Assembly: GCA_020466095.1 (NCBI GenBank)
Contig: CM035806.1
Coordinates: forward strand, 126,103,293 to 126,167,292
Length of the DNA: 64,000 bases
Source: Chlorops oryzae
Taxonomy: Eukaryota; Arthropoda; Insecta; Diptera; Chloropidae
Direction of reading: 5' to 3'
Below, piece by piece: positions 34,691-45,495 of this stretch. A program made the position numbers and the translations under genes. Each line of letters opens with the position of its first letter. Within the stretch, counting starts at the first letter, position 1. The notes under the pieces are model-generated. The model was not told where the DNA came from, ran no database searches, and saw nothing but the letters and a program-made list of their open reading frames with translations.

Positions 34691-35155
34691 GTGTAAGTGA
34701 AAGAGAGTCAAATATATAAAAGAGATTTATGTGGTATTTACTTGTGCTACCAATGCTCGAACATCACCCAATTTGCTTAAGTCATCAATTTTTATACGAT
34801 CTCTTGGTGGAGGAATAACTTTATATTTCTGATCGTTTATGTGTAACCTGCAACGATCGATATACAGTAAGTATTTCGAATTATTTTGAGAGATAATTGA
34901 GCGATAGTTGAGGCGATGCTTACCAGAAAGGTTCGTCCATCAGGCTCTCTATGTTACATGTCGATGCTATCCTGACGCCGGATTCGTTCAGCACAGCTGC
35001 ACGATCAATGCCTCGGTCTTCCGTTTTTAGCATATCGATGAGATCACCCACTTTGTGAGACACCGGTTTTAAGGCAAAGCGGCATTTTTCATTTCTACTC
35101 GGAAGCGGAACAGTCAAATGTGGCAGTCCTTGTATATATTCGACGCAGACATTTT
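33696..35155 (-). CDS. MCU: Mitochondrial calcium uniporter (MCU), five exons, N-terminus not found
   Basis: Pore subunit of the channel that lets Ca2+ into the mitochondrial matrix, in the inner membrane. Minus-strand coding exons are 34924-35155, 34742-34847, 34514-34615, 34207-34410 and 33696-34094, each with GT donor and AG acceptor and phases that join. Exon 1 here encodes the N-terminal matrix domain ([30 protein letters not shown]). Exon 3 encodes coiled coil 1. Exon 4 encodes both membrane segments and the selectivity-filter loop [10 protein letters not shown] (DIME motif at 34273-34290). Exon 5 encodes the second coiled coil and a Ser/Pro-rich tail. About 346 residues are visible. 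The targeting peptide must lie in an exon further right, which I could not locate. The DIME residues are intact and there are no stops, so the gene appears functional. Confidence 0.95.
34648..34692. repeat. (GA)n microsatellite in an MCU intron
   Basis: About 45 bp of GAGAGA with one interruption, in the intron between the exons at 34742-34847 and 34514-34615; preceded by a short TGTG run. Confidence 0.9.
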
Positions 35156-35368
35156 CTGAAAGATGAAGTTGCGGGGAATATTTTTTTTTTTATTTTAACT
35201 TAATATTTATCAAAAATGAAATTGATTAAAAAAAGAACAAAAAGAAATATGACAGGCAAGGTCTCATAGTTGTCAAGAATCTCCACCGGTAAATATGTAT
35301 ATATACCATTTCGGGAGAAAGGATGTATATGTATGAATATGTATATGTATGTATGTATTGGAAGGTGC
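35156..35368 (-). other. MCU intron sequence
   Basis: Begins (leftmost in plus coordinates) with the acceptor read as CTTTCAG on the minus strand at 35156-35162. AT-rich with an (ATGT) run near 35330-35360. The next upstream exon was not found. Confidence 0.7.
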
Positions 35369-36156
35369 GTTCGAGGATTTTTGTTTCAGCGATCTAAAAA
35401 AAATTTGGCTGAAAATTAAGTTGCGCACTTACTTTTGGCTTTATCTCGTAAACTGTTTAACATTTCTCTTTTCTTTCTATGAAAAAGTTGTAGTACTGGA
35501 CTCAAACAAAATAAATTTAGTTATAACTAATCGAAAAACCCCCATCGAGACGTTGCAAATTGCAAAAATCTCAAAAATTTTCACATTTTTTTAACTCTTC
35601 AGACTCATAGCTCCCAAGCCGGTAATAAAAAATTTGTTTAAAAAATTTGTTGATTTTAATATAGAGAAACGATAAACTAACCATTATTTCAATACATCAA
35701 CTGCATCCGAACACTCCTTGATTCCGTTTTGCCACCTCAAAGCTGAAAAATTTTTACCAAAAAAAAAAACTGAAAAAAAACCTCAAAATTACCCTTTAGA
35801 TATTACATTTATACAAATTATGAGTATACAGTGAAAGCTCCCATAAGCGGACACCCACAGTCGCGGCCTTTTTGTTCGCCCATGGAAGATGTCCGCTTAT
35901 TTGAGCTGTCCGCAAGGAGAGCTTTCACTGTCCCAGTATCTGAATAGTTTGTTTCTACAGGTTGTCGCCTTAGCTTGAGTTTATAATATATAGTTATATT
36001 AATATTAGAACAAATTCAAATAAATAAAATAATATCTTGTTTCTGAAACAATTGCGCTGGATAAAAAACTTCAAGCATACTCAAAGCCAAAAGTAAGAGC
36101 GCAACTTAATTTTCAGTCAAATTTTTTTTAGATCGCTGAAACAAAAATCCTCGAAC
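35369..36156. mobile_element. Inverted-repeat element, ends GTTCGAGGATTTTTGTTTCA
   Basis: 788 bp with arms of about 57 bp, nearly identical (…GCGATCTAAAAAAAATTTGG.TGAAAATTAAGTTGCGC). No clear target duplication. It holds a nested MITE at 35829-35930 and lies upstream of the visible MCU exons. Confidence 0.8.
35829..35930. mobile_element. Small MITE, ends CAGTGAAAGCTC
   Basis: 102 bp with inverted CAGTGAAAGCTC ends and an internal inverted TAAGCGGACA pair. Preceded by TA; the right flank is T, so a TA duplication is only partly kept. Fits a Tc1/mariner-type MITE. Confidence 0.65.
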
Positions 36157-36236
36157 CAATCCGACTAAACCAAGTATGAGGCGTTGTTAGACTCGTCAAG
36201 GACTATCAGAAACTGCAGTAGAGTAAGGGCGGGTAA

Positions 36237-37180
36237 TGTGGTATAGGCGGGTAATGTGGTATAGTAGCTTTTCTCTTTAACTAAACACACAGGGTTAACG
36301 GAACTACGCTTAATAGCTTCAGGTTTTAATAGAACTATGAAAGCAAGACAGTTTTTTATTTTTGCAAGTCATGCTATAAATCAGTTGGGAAGAAACTGCG
36401 TGGAAGTGTGTTCGTGTTTTTTTTGAGCTCAACTAAAAACTGAATTTTTTAATTAAAAAAATTTTTTAAACTTCATGAAGCTTACATTTATGTAACAAGA
36501 AACTGTTTTCTTAAAGCAGGGTATAAATCGTAGTTTAAAAAAAATTAATACTTTCTTGAAAATCAGTATTTCTTTGAATCAACACGAGTGCGGGTATTGT
36601 GGTATAGGCTACCGATAGTGGGGAAAACATAATATTAAATGACACAACAGGTGAGGAATTTTCGGATTTTCCACCAACAAAAGAAGCTGTGTGTAATTAT
36701 GGCGATAAACTTTATCGGATAAAGCCTATGGGGACGATGCAGTTATTATAGCATGGGTCACATGTCTGCAATGCGAGCTCGTTTGGGCTCATGAAAAATG
36801 TATTCCAAATCGCAGTGCCATTTTTCTTTGCAATTCTTGCAAATAATCTTTTATCTTTCTAAAAACATAAATAAAAAAATAAAACATAAACCACAACTTA
36901 TTTATTAGAAAAAAAAAATTATTTACAGGTGTTGTGGTATACTATACCACATTACCAGACCTGGTGTACCACATTACCCTCCAAATTTTGCAATTGCCGA
37001 TATTCCAGTTTTTTTATATATTGATAAATATGTCAAAAACAAGGAGCCCCAACGCTTAAACAGTTAACGTAGTGTGTGCCTAACATTCATATTATATCAA
37101 TAGTTCAACAGTACTTTAATCAGATAAAAATTGTAGTTGTTGGCGGCAAAAAACTATTAGGTATACCACATTACCCGCCC
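36237..37180. mobile_element. Non-autonomous transposon, ends GGGCGGGTAATGTGGTATA
   Basis: 944 bp. Perfect inverted ends of about 19 bp, and inner copies of GTAATGTGGTATA or its complement near 36243, 36594, 36937, 36948 and 36966. No clear duplication at the flanks. The first bases resemble the ends at 27404 (GGGCAGGTGA). No transposase. Confidence 0.75.
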
Positions 37181-37295
37181 TTCCTCTAATTTTCTCCGAA
37201 ACATTTTATGTGTTGCCCAGTGCAATCGATGAAAAGAAATTTTCATTTGAAAGAAACAATGTTTCGAATGCTTTTACGCTGATCTAAGGCTGATA

Positions 37296-38735
37296 ACACT
37301 AGTTTACAAATAAAAATTTTTCGCGTTTTCAGGAGATCTCAATGCACTTTTCCTATATACTTTGGCCTTTTAAACACGAAAATAATATTAAAAATTTTTT
37401 TCATGGAAGCGTTTATTTTATATTAATTTAAAAAAAAAAGAAATGTTTTTTTTTCGGAGATATTATAGATTTTTTGAGCAGAACTCGGCCATGCATCGAC
37501 CAATTCAAATAAAGTACCACCCAAACTAAAGAAAACCAACGCCTCTAAGACTCTTTCCTACATAGTTTTAAGATTGGTAAGGAAACTAAGATTCTGTAGA
37601 CCTATAAACCTAAAAAAAATATTTTTGTAGCAAAAATACATGTTTCTTTTTCATTTATCGGCATCTAAAAAATAGATTCCAAAAAGACAATTTTTTAAAA
37701 TCATTTTTGATTTTAATCTACAATATCTCCGAAAAAAAACATTTCTTTTTTTAAAAATTAATATAAAACAAGTAAGGGTGTTATAGTCAGGCGAGCTCCT
37801 GACAATAGAATACCCGACATCAGACACTCATGTTCAAATAACATTTTGAACTTTTAAGCTTTTCCAATTTTATGTTAGAACTATAATGGGAGCTTAAATA
37901 TACGCTCAAATTTTAAGTTTCAATTGAAATTATTTCAATAAAGTCCGCTTATAAAATGAGGCATTTTTGGGATTTATTGTGAAACAGACCACAAATAGTA
38001 CTAGAAGGTACCACTTTCAATGAACGGTCCGATCAAGGAAATTTTTTGGAAAGGATGACTTTGACGGCTCACAAAGAGAAGCATAAAAAGTGCCAAATAT
38101 TTCGTTTCATAGTCCCATTTGAATATTGGGAGAAATTTTCGTAGAACCAACCCTTCATGCCACTGCCCACTATTCAATTTTTGGAAATGTATTACTTGCC
38201 TTGAAACATGTTCAAGATTTCAAATGTTTCAGTCAAAAAATGTGTGAAAAACTTAGATTTTGAGCATTTTTGTGACTTTTCGTAACGACTCCTAGTCTGA
38301 AAAAGGTACCCAACTAAAAATGTGTATACACGACTCGGGTCAATTCATCTCAAATTTTCTTATCATGTCATTCCTTGTATGCTTTACGCTACTAAAATTT
38401 ACTTCAAGCATAGCTCAATCCTTCGAAAGAAAACTGTATAACACAACAACAATGACGGACAGACAGACGGACAGACAGACAGACATGTGCTAAAATCGAA
38501 TCTTCTTGGTTACCTGATCTATTTCTAATATAAATTATGTATGGATCTGAGCTGGTTTCTTGGGTGTTACATCACACACGCCAACAAAATCAATATACCC
38601 TCGACACAGAAAGTTGTCGGTATAAAAAACGCTTCCATGAAAAATTTTTTCAATAATTTTTTCGTGTTTAGAAGGCCAAAGTCTATGGGAAAAGTGCATT
38701 GAGATCTCCTGAACAAAATGGCTGTAAACTAGTGT
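37296..38735. mobile_element. Long inverted-repeat element (ACACTAGTTTACA ends), split by an INE-1-like repeat
   Basis: Inverted arms of about 190 bp start ACACTAGTTTACA and share GGAGATCTCAATGCAC, TTTGGCCTT.TAAACACG and CATGGAAGCG. Without the insertion at 37768-38629 it would be about 580 bp. Diverged single arms of the same family lie at 47303-47534 and 57551-57603. Confidence 0.8.
37768..38629 (+). mobile_element. INE-1/Helentron-like repeat, family A, copy 2
   Basis: Starts ACAAGTAAGGGTGTTATAGT with the GTCAGGC hairpin, has the word ATACCCGACA near 37811, a GACGGACAGACAGACAG microsatellite at 38456-38486, and the 3' hairpin ATACCCTCGACACAG...GTCGGTAT followed by A-run at 38594-38629. 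Non-coding. Confidence 0.85.
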
Positions 38736-39516
38736 AATGATGATGTTGCTGATGATCATGACGAGGCTGCCCCAAGCTCCGGCGTTTGATATTGCTTGAT
38801 GAGCAAGTGGAGCGATCGTTTTAATTCCACTTGAGACAGATTTAAGTGAAGGTTGTTAACTTGCCAAAGACCGTATCGAATGAAACGGCTCCACATGCAA
38901 ACTTCTCTGAACAAACACACATTCACATAGATATTAAATACGTACGTAGGTGTGCGACCAACAATGAAAGTCACAGAATTTCCATGTTCATACGTCTACA
39001 TATGTATATACTTCATATCCTAACCTTGAAAAAAATTGCTAGAAGTTATTTTCCTCATTTCAAATATCGATACTCAAAACAAATCGTCAGTTTTGATGAT
39101 TCTTGTGACATTTCCATAAGGACATATCATCAGTATATGTATCATGGATTTTAAAAGCCTACAGCTTATAAAAAAAAAAGTTCGAAAGCCACATTTTAAA
39201 GAGAAAAAACAAATAGAAAGGCAGAAAAAATATGTGTAATCTGAACACATACATATATGTAAGTATGTTGCCAGGTAGATTTTTAGAGTCGCAATTGCAT
39301 TCTTCCATCGGTTGGCAATTGCAACAAAAATAATCATTTAAATGATATTAAAATTGATATTTTATTGAATTGGATATGAAAATATTGGTGTGCATGGAAA
39401 AAGATTTTTAGAGTCCATACAGGTCTCCCGTGGTCAGATGTATGTATTGTAAAGACCGACACTGTATTCTATGGAAATTACATATATTCTAAAATAATTT
39501 CTCTTCTTTTTTTTAG
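38736..39516. other. AT-rich, no gene seen
   Basis: Ends in a pyrimidine run and acceptor (TTTTTTTTAG) at 39507-39516. Any earlier exons of the plus-strand gene below were not recognised here. Confidence 0.5.
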
Positions 39517-39768
39517 ACGATCTCCTCAAACCGATTTATACGCCAGCAGTTAAAGCACAATGCAAAGTCATCACTGTTGAATTTCCTCATGGGCCGGTTA
39601 GTATTTTAGCAATAAATCAGTCTAAATCGAAAGATTATGATGGGAGACTTAAAATTTTCACCTAATGCTCCAATGATCGGGTATTCGTGTGTGATTTTTT
39701 CTTTTCTTTTCATAATTTTCTCTTATAGATTGCATGAAGGCAGCCCCAATGCACAAGGTACCTACTAA
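39517..39768 (+). CDS. Last two exons of an unrecognised plus-strand gene
   Basis: Exon 39517-39596 follows a T-rich acceptor and ends at a GTTAGT donor. A 132-bp intron ends TCTTATAG, and exon 39729-39768 closes with TAA. In the joined frame the first exon reads TISSNRFIRQQLKHNAKSSL and on to FLMGR; the second reads LHEGSPNAQGTY. An AATAAA signal lies 13 bp after the stop (39781). Acceptor, donor, phase, stop and polyadenylation signal all agree, which is unusual by chance. I do not recognise the protein. Upstream exons are not found, so it could also be a relic or a processed fragment. Confidence 0.4.
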
Positions 39769-39786
39769 GATCTAAAACCGAATAAA

Positions 39787-40434
39787 TTTTTTTTTTATTT
39801 AGATGGGAGTAAATAAATAATAAATTCAAGAAGCCAGCACGATCAATTCGAGTATGTTTTGCACTGATACCCACACTTGTATTGCCCGCTCTCTCTGTCG
39901 CTCTTTCTCTCCCTCTCTACCTCTCTTCCACGTTGCTCTGCTCAGTGGCATGTTCAAAAGAGTTTACAGAGTATCGTCAATAGTTTTCGCGCCTAGGCTC
40001 TCGATCATTCCGGGGGCTTATAAACATTCGTCGGTATGTTCCCTGGCGAAATAACGAGGTATCCACCTGGATTACCCACATAGGATGGTTACCAATCGAA
40101 AGTTGTAACATTTTATCGATGAGAATCGTCAAGAGACTGTGAGATCTACAATCGAAAGGAGATCTATGAATAGTATGGAAATATTAATCGGCTATAAGCT
40201 AGCTGGGGACAAATTCACATCGCTTGGTGCAGTTTGCTGCTGGAGTGGAAAATTTTAATGTCGGCTTGATTAGTACTGATTCAGTCTTGAATGGGTTGGG
40301 GTAATAAATTTAAGGGTTCCGTAGTAATTTTATATGCGGGCCTAACATTCAACTATGTACACATGTGCCGCCTCTGTATCTTTGATTTAGGATCAATTAC
40401 CATATTTAGAGTTGTGTCATTTTTGAAGATGGAA
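39787..40434. other. No gene seen
   Basis: A CTCT-rich patch lies at 39890-39930. No recognisable feature otherwise. Confidence 0.5.
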
Positions 40435-40510
40435 ACAGTTTGAACTGTTTGCTTTTCAACAAGCGCTGCCAACAAATCGATCTCAATCACAATGCGATTG
40501 AAGATCGCGC
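40435..40510 (+). repeat. Dispersed repeat shared with 21151-21230
   Basis: CAGTTTGAACTGTTTGC followed by ACAAATCGATC and CAATCACAATGCG in the same spacing as the other copy. Confidence 0.55.
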
Positions 40511-40516
40511 TACATT

Positions 40517-40739
40517 CAGGGGTGTCACAGAATCCGATAGCTGTCGGAATTGGAATTTGAAGCGACTGAATTTTCATATATATCTCATAGACAGCCGGAT
40601 AAAATACGGTTTTATACAATTAAGAACCGATAATAGTTCCGATTCAAAAGCAAAAACAACAAAATTTGTGAATTTTGTATGAAATTTCGATCGGTTTGAA
40701 TTCCGATTCCGTCAGCTATCGGATTCTGTGACACCCCTG
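40517..40739. mobile_element. MITE, ends CAGGGGTGTCACAGAATCCG
   Basis: 223 bp with inverted ends of about 33 bp reaching into GATAGCTG.CGGAAT. ATT occurs on both sides; no 8-bp duplication is visible although the CAGGGG start resembles hAT. Confidence 0.75.
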
Positions 40740-42159
40740 ATTGACTACAAATCGGAGAGCTTTCAGCCTACTGGTGTATTTGAAACTGGTCGAGGAGTAG
40801 TTGGGTGGCATTCCAATTTGGAACAACGTGTTCTATATAACTACATAGATGTGTGCGCTTTTGGATGTGAATTTTTTGTGATGGCTCATAATCGCGAATG
40901 TTTTGGCATGGCACGACATTGAATGCCGTCGTTGCTGAAGCGAAAGCGGTGATCACTAGCGCAGGCAGCTTCTTACATTCACCACGGGAACAGACGTACT
41001 CGCGTTGGGGCGGGCGGACGAACGGGTACACACATGCGATGTTTAAGGTTCTTCCGAAGATGGAGTTGCGGTTTGTGGGCACACGGCTGAGCTGCTTCTG
41101 CTCATTTACACTCGAATCGTTGGCGGTTTTAATGATGGCAGCTTAGCTCCGCTCAGCAATGTGGGTAAGTGGAGTACTCGGTGCCGAATTACCTGGCGAG
41201 GCGGCAATTGCATTTGAATGCCCCAAACCCCCCGAAAATTCCAACACCATTGAGCGTCGATCATTATTTTCATGCATTTTGATTTTTTGGGATTCTTTCT
41301 TAGCGTTTTATGTTTTTCATATATTTTTTATTTTCTATCTTATTTTTTTAAATATTTTTTTTTTTATTTTATTGAAGGCGCGAGTTTTTATTTTATTTTT
41401 GTGTATGCTTTTTCCTTTCGATTCACCATTTACGCCTATTAATTTAATTCGGAATCAGTTAACTTTCGGATTTTCACGTTTGCAGACGTTTTTTTCTCGT
41501 ATTTCGGATCGTTTGCCAATGGTTTTGTCTGTCTCGGAACGAAGCGCGACAACAAGAGAAGAGACGAGACACGATTAGACGGGGTGTGTGAAAATTTTAT
41601 TCTCCAAAATATTTTACCCACCTGGGTATGCGATTGTATAATTTAAGTGTTTCAACCACTTCTACAGCGGATTAGTTCTCTACAAAAGAATAGAAAAACG
41701 AAAAAAGGGTTCTAAGATAAGGTTGTTTTTTTTTTTTTTTTTTTGGAATTAAGGTAAGTTTGATTATTGAGATTTGTATTTTGTCCCACGATAATGTAGA
41801 AGCGAGAAAAGTCACAAAAACTTTTCTGAAATTTTTTCCACGATTACGGCTCCCTTGAACATTTATTACCCTTTAAGCTTCTCTAAAGACTTTTCTCTGC
41901 TTAAAAAGAATACCAAAAACTTGCCAAAATTCAGTAGAGATTCCTTCTCATCCAAAATCCTGATTCGCTCGTTCTACATTTGCTTCCATCATTGATCGAT
42001 CCGATTTACACAGGCTCGTTAGTACTTCAACTTCCCTAAAGGCTTTGAAACTTCATATGTACCTATGTATGTATGTTTGATCAAAAGAACTATATTGGAA
42101 AGATGTCAAGCTATTTTGAGATACGTTATGTGAGAATTTCTTCTTCGTCTTCTTCTTTT
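40740..42159. other. Mostly non-coding, slightly GC-richer at 40920-41240
   Basis: At 41159-41168 ATGTGG is followed by a strong donor GTAAGT, so a short first exon on the plus strand is possible but unsupported. T-run at 41730-41744 and TTC repeats near 42140. No domain seen. Confidence 0.4.
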
Positions 42160-42600
42160 ATCTCCTTGTGGATCAGTTACGCGATTCCATCTCGTCCGAT
42201 TGCTTGCGAGAGGTTTTAGTTCGTTCCACGATTTGCCCCTTGCTTAAATCTCAGCGTGTAATGTTCTTCGCCATGATTTTGTGGATCGTCCTCTTCTTCG
42301 TGACTCTTGTGGGTTCCAGTCAAGTGCTTGACGGCCTATTTCAGTCCGCTGCTTCCTCAGAGTGTGCCCGACCCAACGCCATTTTCTTTGCTTAATTAAT
42401 ATATCCATTCGTTCAATATTACATGTACTATACAGGTCATCCATTGCTGATTATATTTGGCCACCGTGTGTTCGCAATGACTTGTATTTTTTTTTGTTGT
42501 CAATTTGGATGCGACCCACGTTTTGCCACCGTATAAGAGCACTGGAAGAACGTTCGTTTTTAAAAATCGAAGTTTGGTGTGTGAGGACTAATGGGTTAAA
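42160..42600 (-). pseudogene. 3' end of a non-LTR retrotransposon (LINE) ORF2
   Basis: On the minus strand, with frame changes, the text gives the familiar C-terminal LINE segments: KLRFLKTNVLPVLLYG, then RKWRWVGHTLRKQ, QALDWNPQESRRRGRS and KSWNELKPLASNRTRWNRVT. These mark the tail of the reverse-transcriptase ORF of RTE/Jockey-like elements common in animals. The upstream part is missing, typical of 5' truncation. Inactive. Confidence 0.8.
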
Positions 42601-44488
42601 CAAGAGCTTTCCGCGGGCCATTAACTAACCAAGCTCAATGTTTTCAGATAAGGATCTAATATTATTAGGCGTGGATTATTCCTTTATGTTTATCCTACTG
42701 TGAAGTGTTCAAGTGTAGGTACTTCAAAGTCCGTGTGTAACTCACTATATTCGTTTACTTAACCCAAATGTTCTAGTTGTTTTTTGTTATTTTTGGTTTT
42801 GTTAATTTATACAATATCGCTTATCGTACATGAAAAAAAAGTTGTCAAATTTGGAGTTTCGTGCCGAGAATTTTCCACTCGTCGCAACAGTAATTCAATA
42901 CTTTTCTATTTCACACAATTGCTAGAGTACCAACATATTCTGGGTTAACTCGTGACAACATCGACGACATTCCCAAATCATCTAAAAAGAAATAACTCAT
43001 CAAAAATGTTCCCAATGAAAATTGTACACTAAATGGCTTTATTGGCAATTTGTAAGCTAAGGATGAGCCGATGACAAAATAAAGCACAAAGGACACGTCG
43101 ACGTACATGTGTACATGAATGTGTAGGTGTGCATGCACCAAAACTTGCATGTTTGCTAACTTCGATGGTAAACAGTCATGTGTACAACGACACAACATAA
43201 ACACAAACATCAGCAAACAAACAACGAGCAACGAACACATTTGATCACATCAAATTTACACAAAGACTAAGTTGCCAAACTATCTGACTTGTGTATTTCC
43301 TTCCTTCCCATTTTCCAATCTTCCTTCCTTCTTTCCTTCCTGCCTTTCTTCTTCTTCCTTTCGTTCGTTCACTCATTCATTCATTCATTCATTCATTTAC
43401 TTGCCAGACCAACCACATTCTGTACAGAGTGAGCTGCGTGAGCACTGAATGAGCCCGAAAACCGTCCTGCCACAACATGGCCCCTTATGCCGGTCTTAAA
43501 CTTGTTGCCAACTCGAAGACATATCCATCAACATCCATGTCATACTGTGCGAGGATATCGCTACTTCTGTCTGTCAACGATCAATTTAATGCTTGAAGAA
43601 ATTTGATAAATACTTAAAGCCAACGATTGCCAACCAGTTGGGGTGGGGTTGACAGAAGACACGAAATTGAAAAGCCAATCATCATTTTGCCCCCAATCAA
43701 CCATCCAACTTTTTTCGAAACAAAATGAAATAAGAAAAAAATCATAAGAGAAAATGCAAAAATTATGAAATTCAAAAACTCTGAGAAAACCACAAAACAG
43801 AGGGCGGAAAGTTGAGTTTGTCGTTTACTGCACACCTCTTGTTAGATAGGCCCCGGAAAGTATGCACTAAATTTTGTTGTTCGACGAATAAAAAACAACA
43901 CACAGGTACCCGTCAAACTTCTAACTTTCCCCTTTTCGTTCTCTTGTTCCTTGTTTGACATTTTAATGTCATTCAGCTAAAATCGTACTAAATGTCAAAT
44001 TTTAGGCTTCGCTATGCACAAGCCAAAACGGAAACGGAAATGCTCAACACTCGTTCGGGGTGCTGTAATGTCGGTTACGTTAGCACATAAAAACATTCAA
44101 TTCCAACACCTGGTTTCCCCAACAATTTGTCATGATTTTAATGCAATAATAATAATTTCAATGGGGAGAAGAAAGTTAAAAAAAAAAAAAAACCGATCCG
44201 AAGGTATTGTTTAAGTCAAATCGGAGTCCTTTCTCATACAGGACCCCTTTTTTTTCATAAATTTCAAAATTAAGGACAATTTAATTTATTCACATGTATG
44301 TTATAACTTATAAATTTTGCTGTTGGCCTCTTCTTCTCCGCTCAACTGGTCATAGATCGATTTAAGCTAATGATGGATGATATTTCCTCGTCAACGAGGG
44401 TAAATCATCCATGATAAGGACACGAAGAAGGCTTCCCGTCGCTGTTAAATAACTTAATTTATGGCTGGAAGCAATTCAAACGTTTTTC
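42601..44488. other. No gene seen
   Basis: Contains CTTCC-rich tracts and a (CATT)n run at 43371-43397. A-run near 44180-44192. Confidence 0.5.
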
Positions 44489-44750
44489 GTTGACCTCTAT
44501 TCGATACACACGGCACGAACCAACTCAAAAACCCTGTAGTAAATGGGACCGGTCCTGGGCCGACATCGGAGCGATCTTAGAGAGTTGATTACCGGTTTAA
44601 CTCACGTCTTTTAATATAGGGCAGTCACTGAAAAATAACCGGTCCCTTTTCAAAGCGTGTGGTGTTAGTTCCGGGTGAGTCCCTTTGCATGAACTTACCC
44701 AGCTACGCTGCTCTTGGGACTAGACGAGGGTGAGTTCGATAGAGGTTAAC
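44489..44750. repeat. Possible small inverted-repeat element
   Basis: GTTGACCTCTATTCGATACA at the left and the complement of GTTAACCTCTATCGAACTCA at the right, around GGGACCGGTCC-type words. Also, CTAGACCGGTC follows just outside. Duplication not seen. Confidence 0.4.
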
Positions 44751-44865
44751 CCTAGACCGGTCTTGTTTTATATAAAACTGGGGTCGGTCTAATATGGAAT
44801 TACTTTGGTCCGGTCATTTTTACACCGAAACCATTACTACAGGGAGAGCCACAGGCATACGCACA

Positions 44866-44898
44866 CACACAGAGAGAGAGAAAGAGAGAGAGAGAGTG
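44866..44898. repeat. (CA)n(GA)n microsatellite
   Basis: CACACACA followed by GAGAGAGA, about 33 bp. Confidence 0.85.
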
Positions 44899-45108
44899 AC
44901 ACAAAGTGCTCGGCACTCGTGTCATTAAAAGATTTCGTTCTCATTGTCGTATGATTTTTTTTATATCCGGAGGATTTGCATATTTTCACAACGGTGAGTA
45001 AAGGAGCAAGGAGCATTTCACCGAACATTGACGACGACAATGATGGATGATGGAATGTCATCTCTTTTGTAGAATCCAACGTTCTAAAGCAGCAACATTT
45101 GTACCTGA

Positions 45109-45495
45109 ATCTGTTGTATCTCTGTGTATCCGACTGCCCGAACTCTCCGCTCTTGAGGATTCTTTAAGTGGCCTCACCGCTAATGTAGATGGCAGCTCGT
45201 CTCGGGCCCCATTTTCACTGCCATTTTCTTTCTCGACGCCATCATGTGCTATCACTCGAAAGGATGTGTTCATAGGTGCGGGTGTCGATGTTGTTGCCGC
45301 CGCGGCGTTCCCCGTTTCATTTCGCTGCTGCTCGATGGCGGCGGCGCTCGACGTTGGCTGTCCTTTCGGTTGTCGCAGGTGATTTTCCAGTCGTTCAATC
45401 AACACGCGCCTCGTCCCGTTGACATTCAAGCCGCGTTCGCGCAACTCATTTTTCAGATGTGAAACTTTCATTTTGCACAACAATTCGAGCGCCAT
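45109..45495 (-). CDS. SAP-domain protein, first coding exon
   Basis: ATG at 45495 on the minus strand in a good context (GAAATGG). Residues 9-42 form a SAP motif: KVSHLKNELRERGLNVNGTR followed by RVLIERLENHL, two helices with the G-x-R/K-x-L-I-x-R-L pattern. SAP motifs bind AT-rich scaffold DNA and occur in nuclear chromatin and RNA-processing proteins. The rest is Ala/Thr/Ser- and charge-rich, likely disordered. A donor candidate (TTCAG/GTACAA) lies at about 45106-45109; reading past it meets a stop at 45058-45060. Later exons should lie further left but none is recognised, so the protein cannot be named. Confidence 0.65.

Noticed and set aside
39517..39597. Alternative frame of the plus-strand exon reading DLLKPIYTPAVKAQCKVITV
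   Set aside because: It does not continue to a sensible end after the intron, whereas the other frame joins to a stop just before AATAAA.
40768..41146. Minus-strand 104-codon and plus-strand 82-codon frames in the GC-richer patch
   Set aside because: No domain, poor agreement with splice signals, and both strands equally open.
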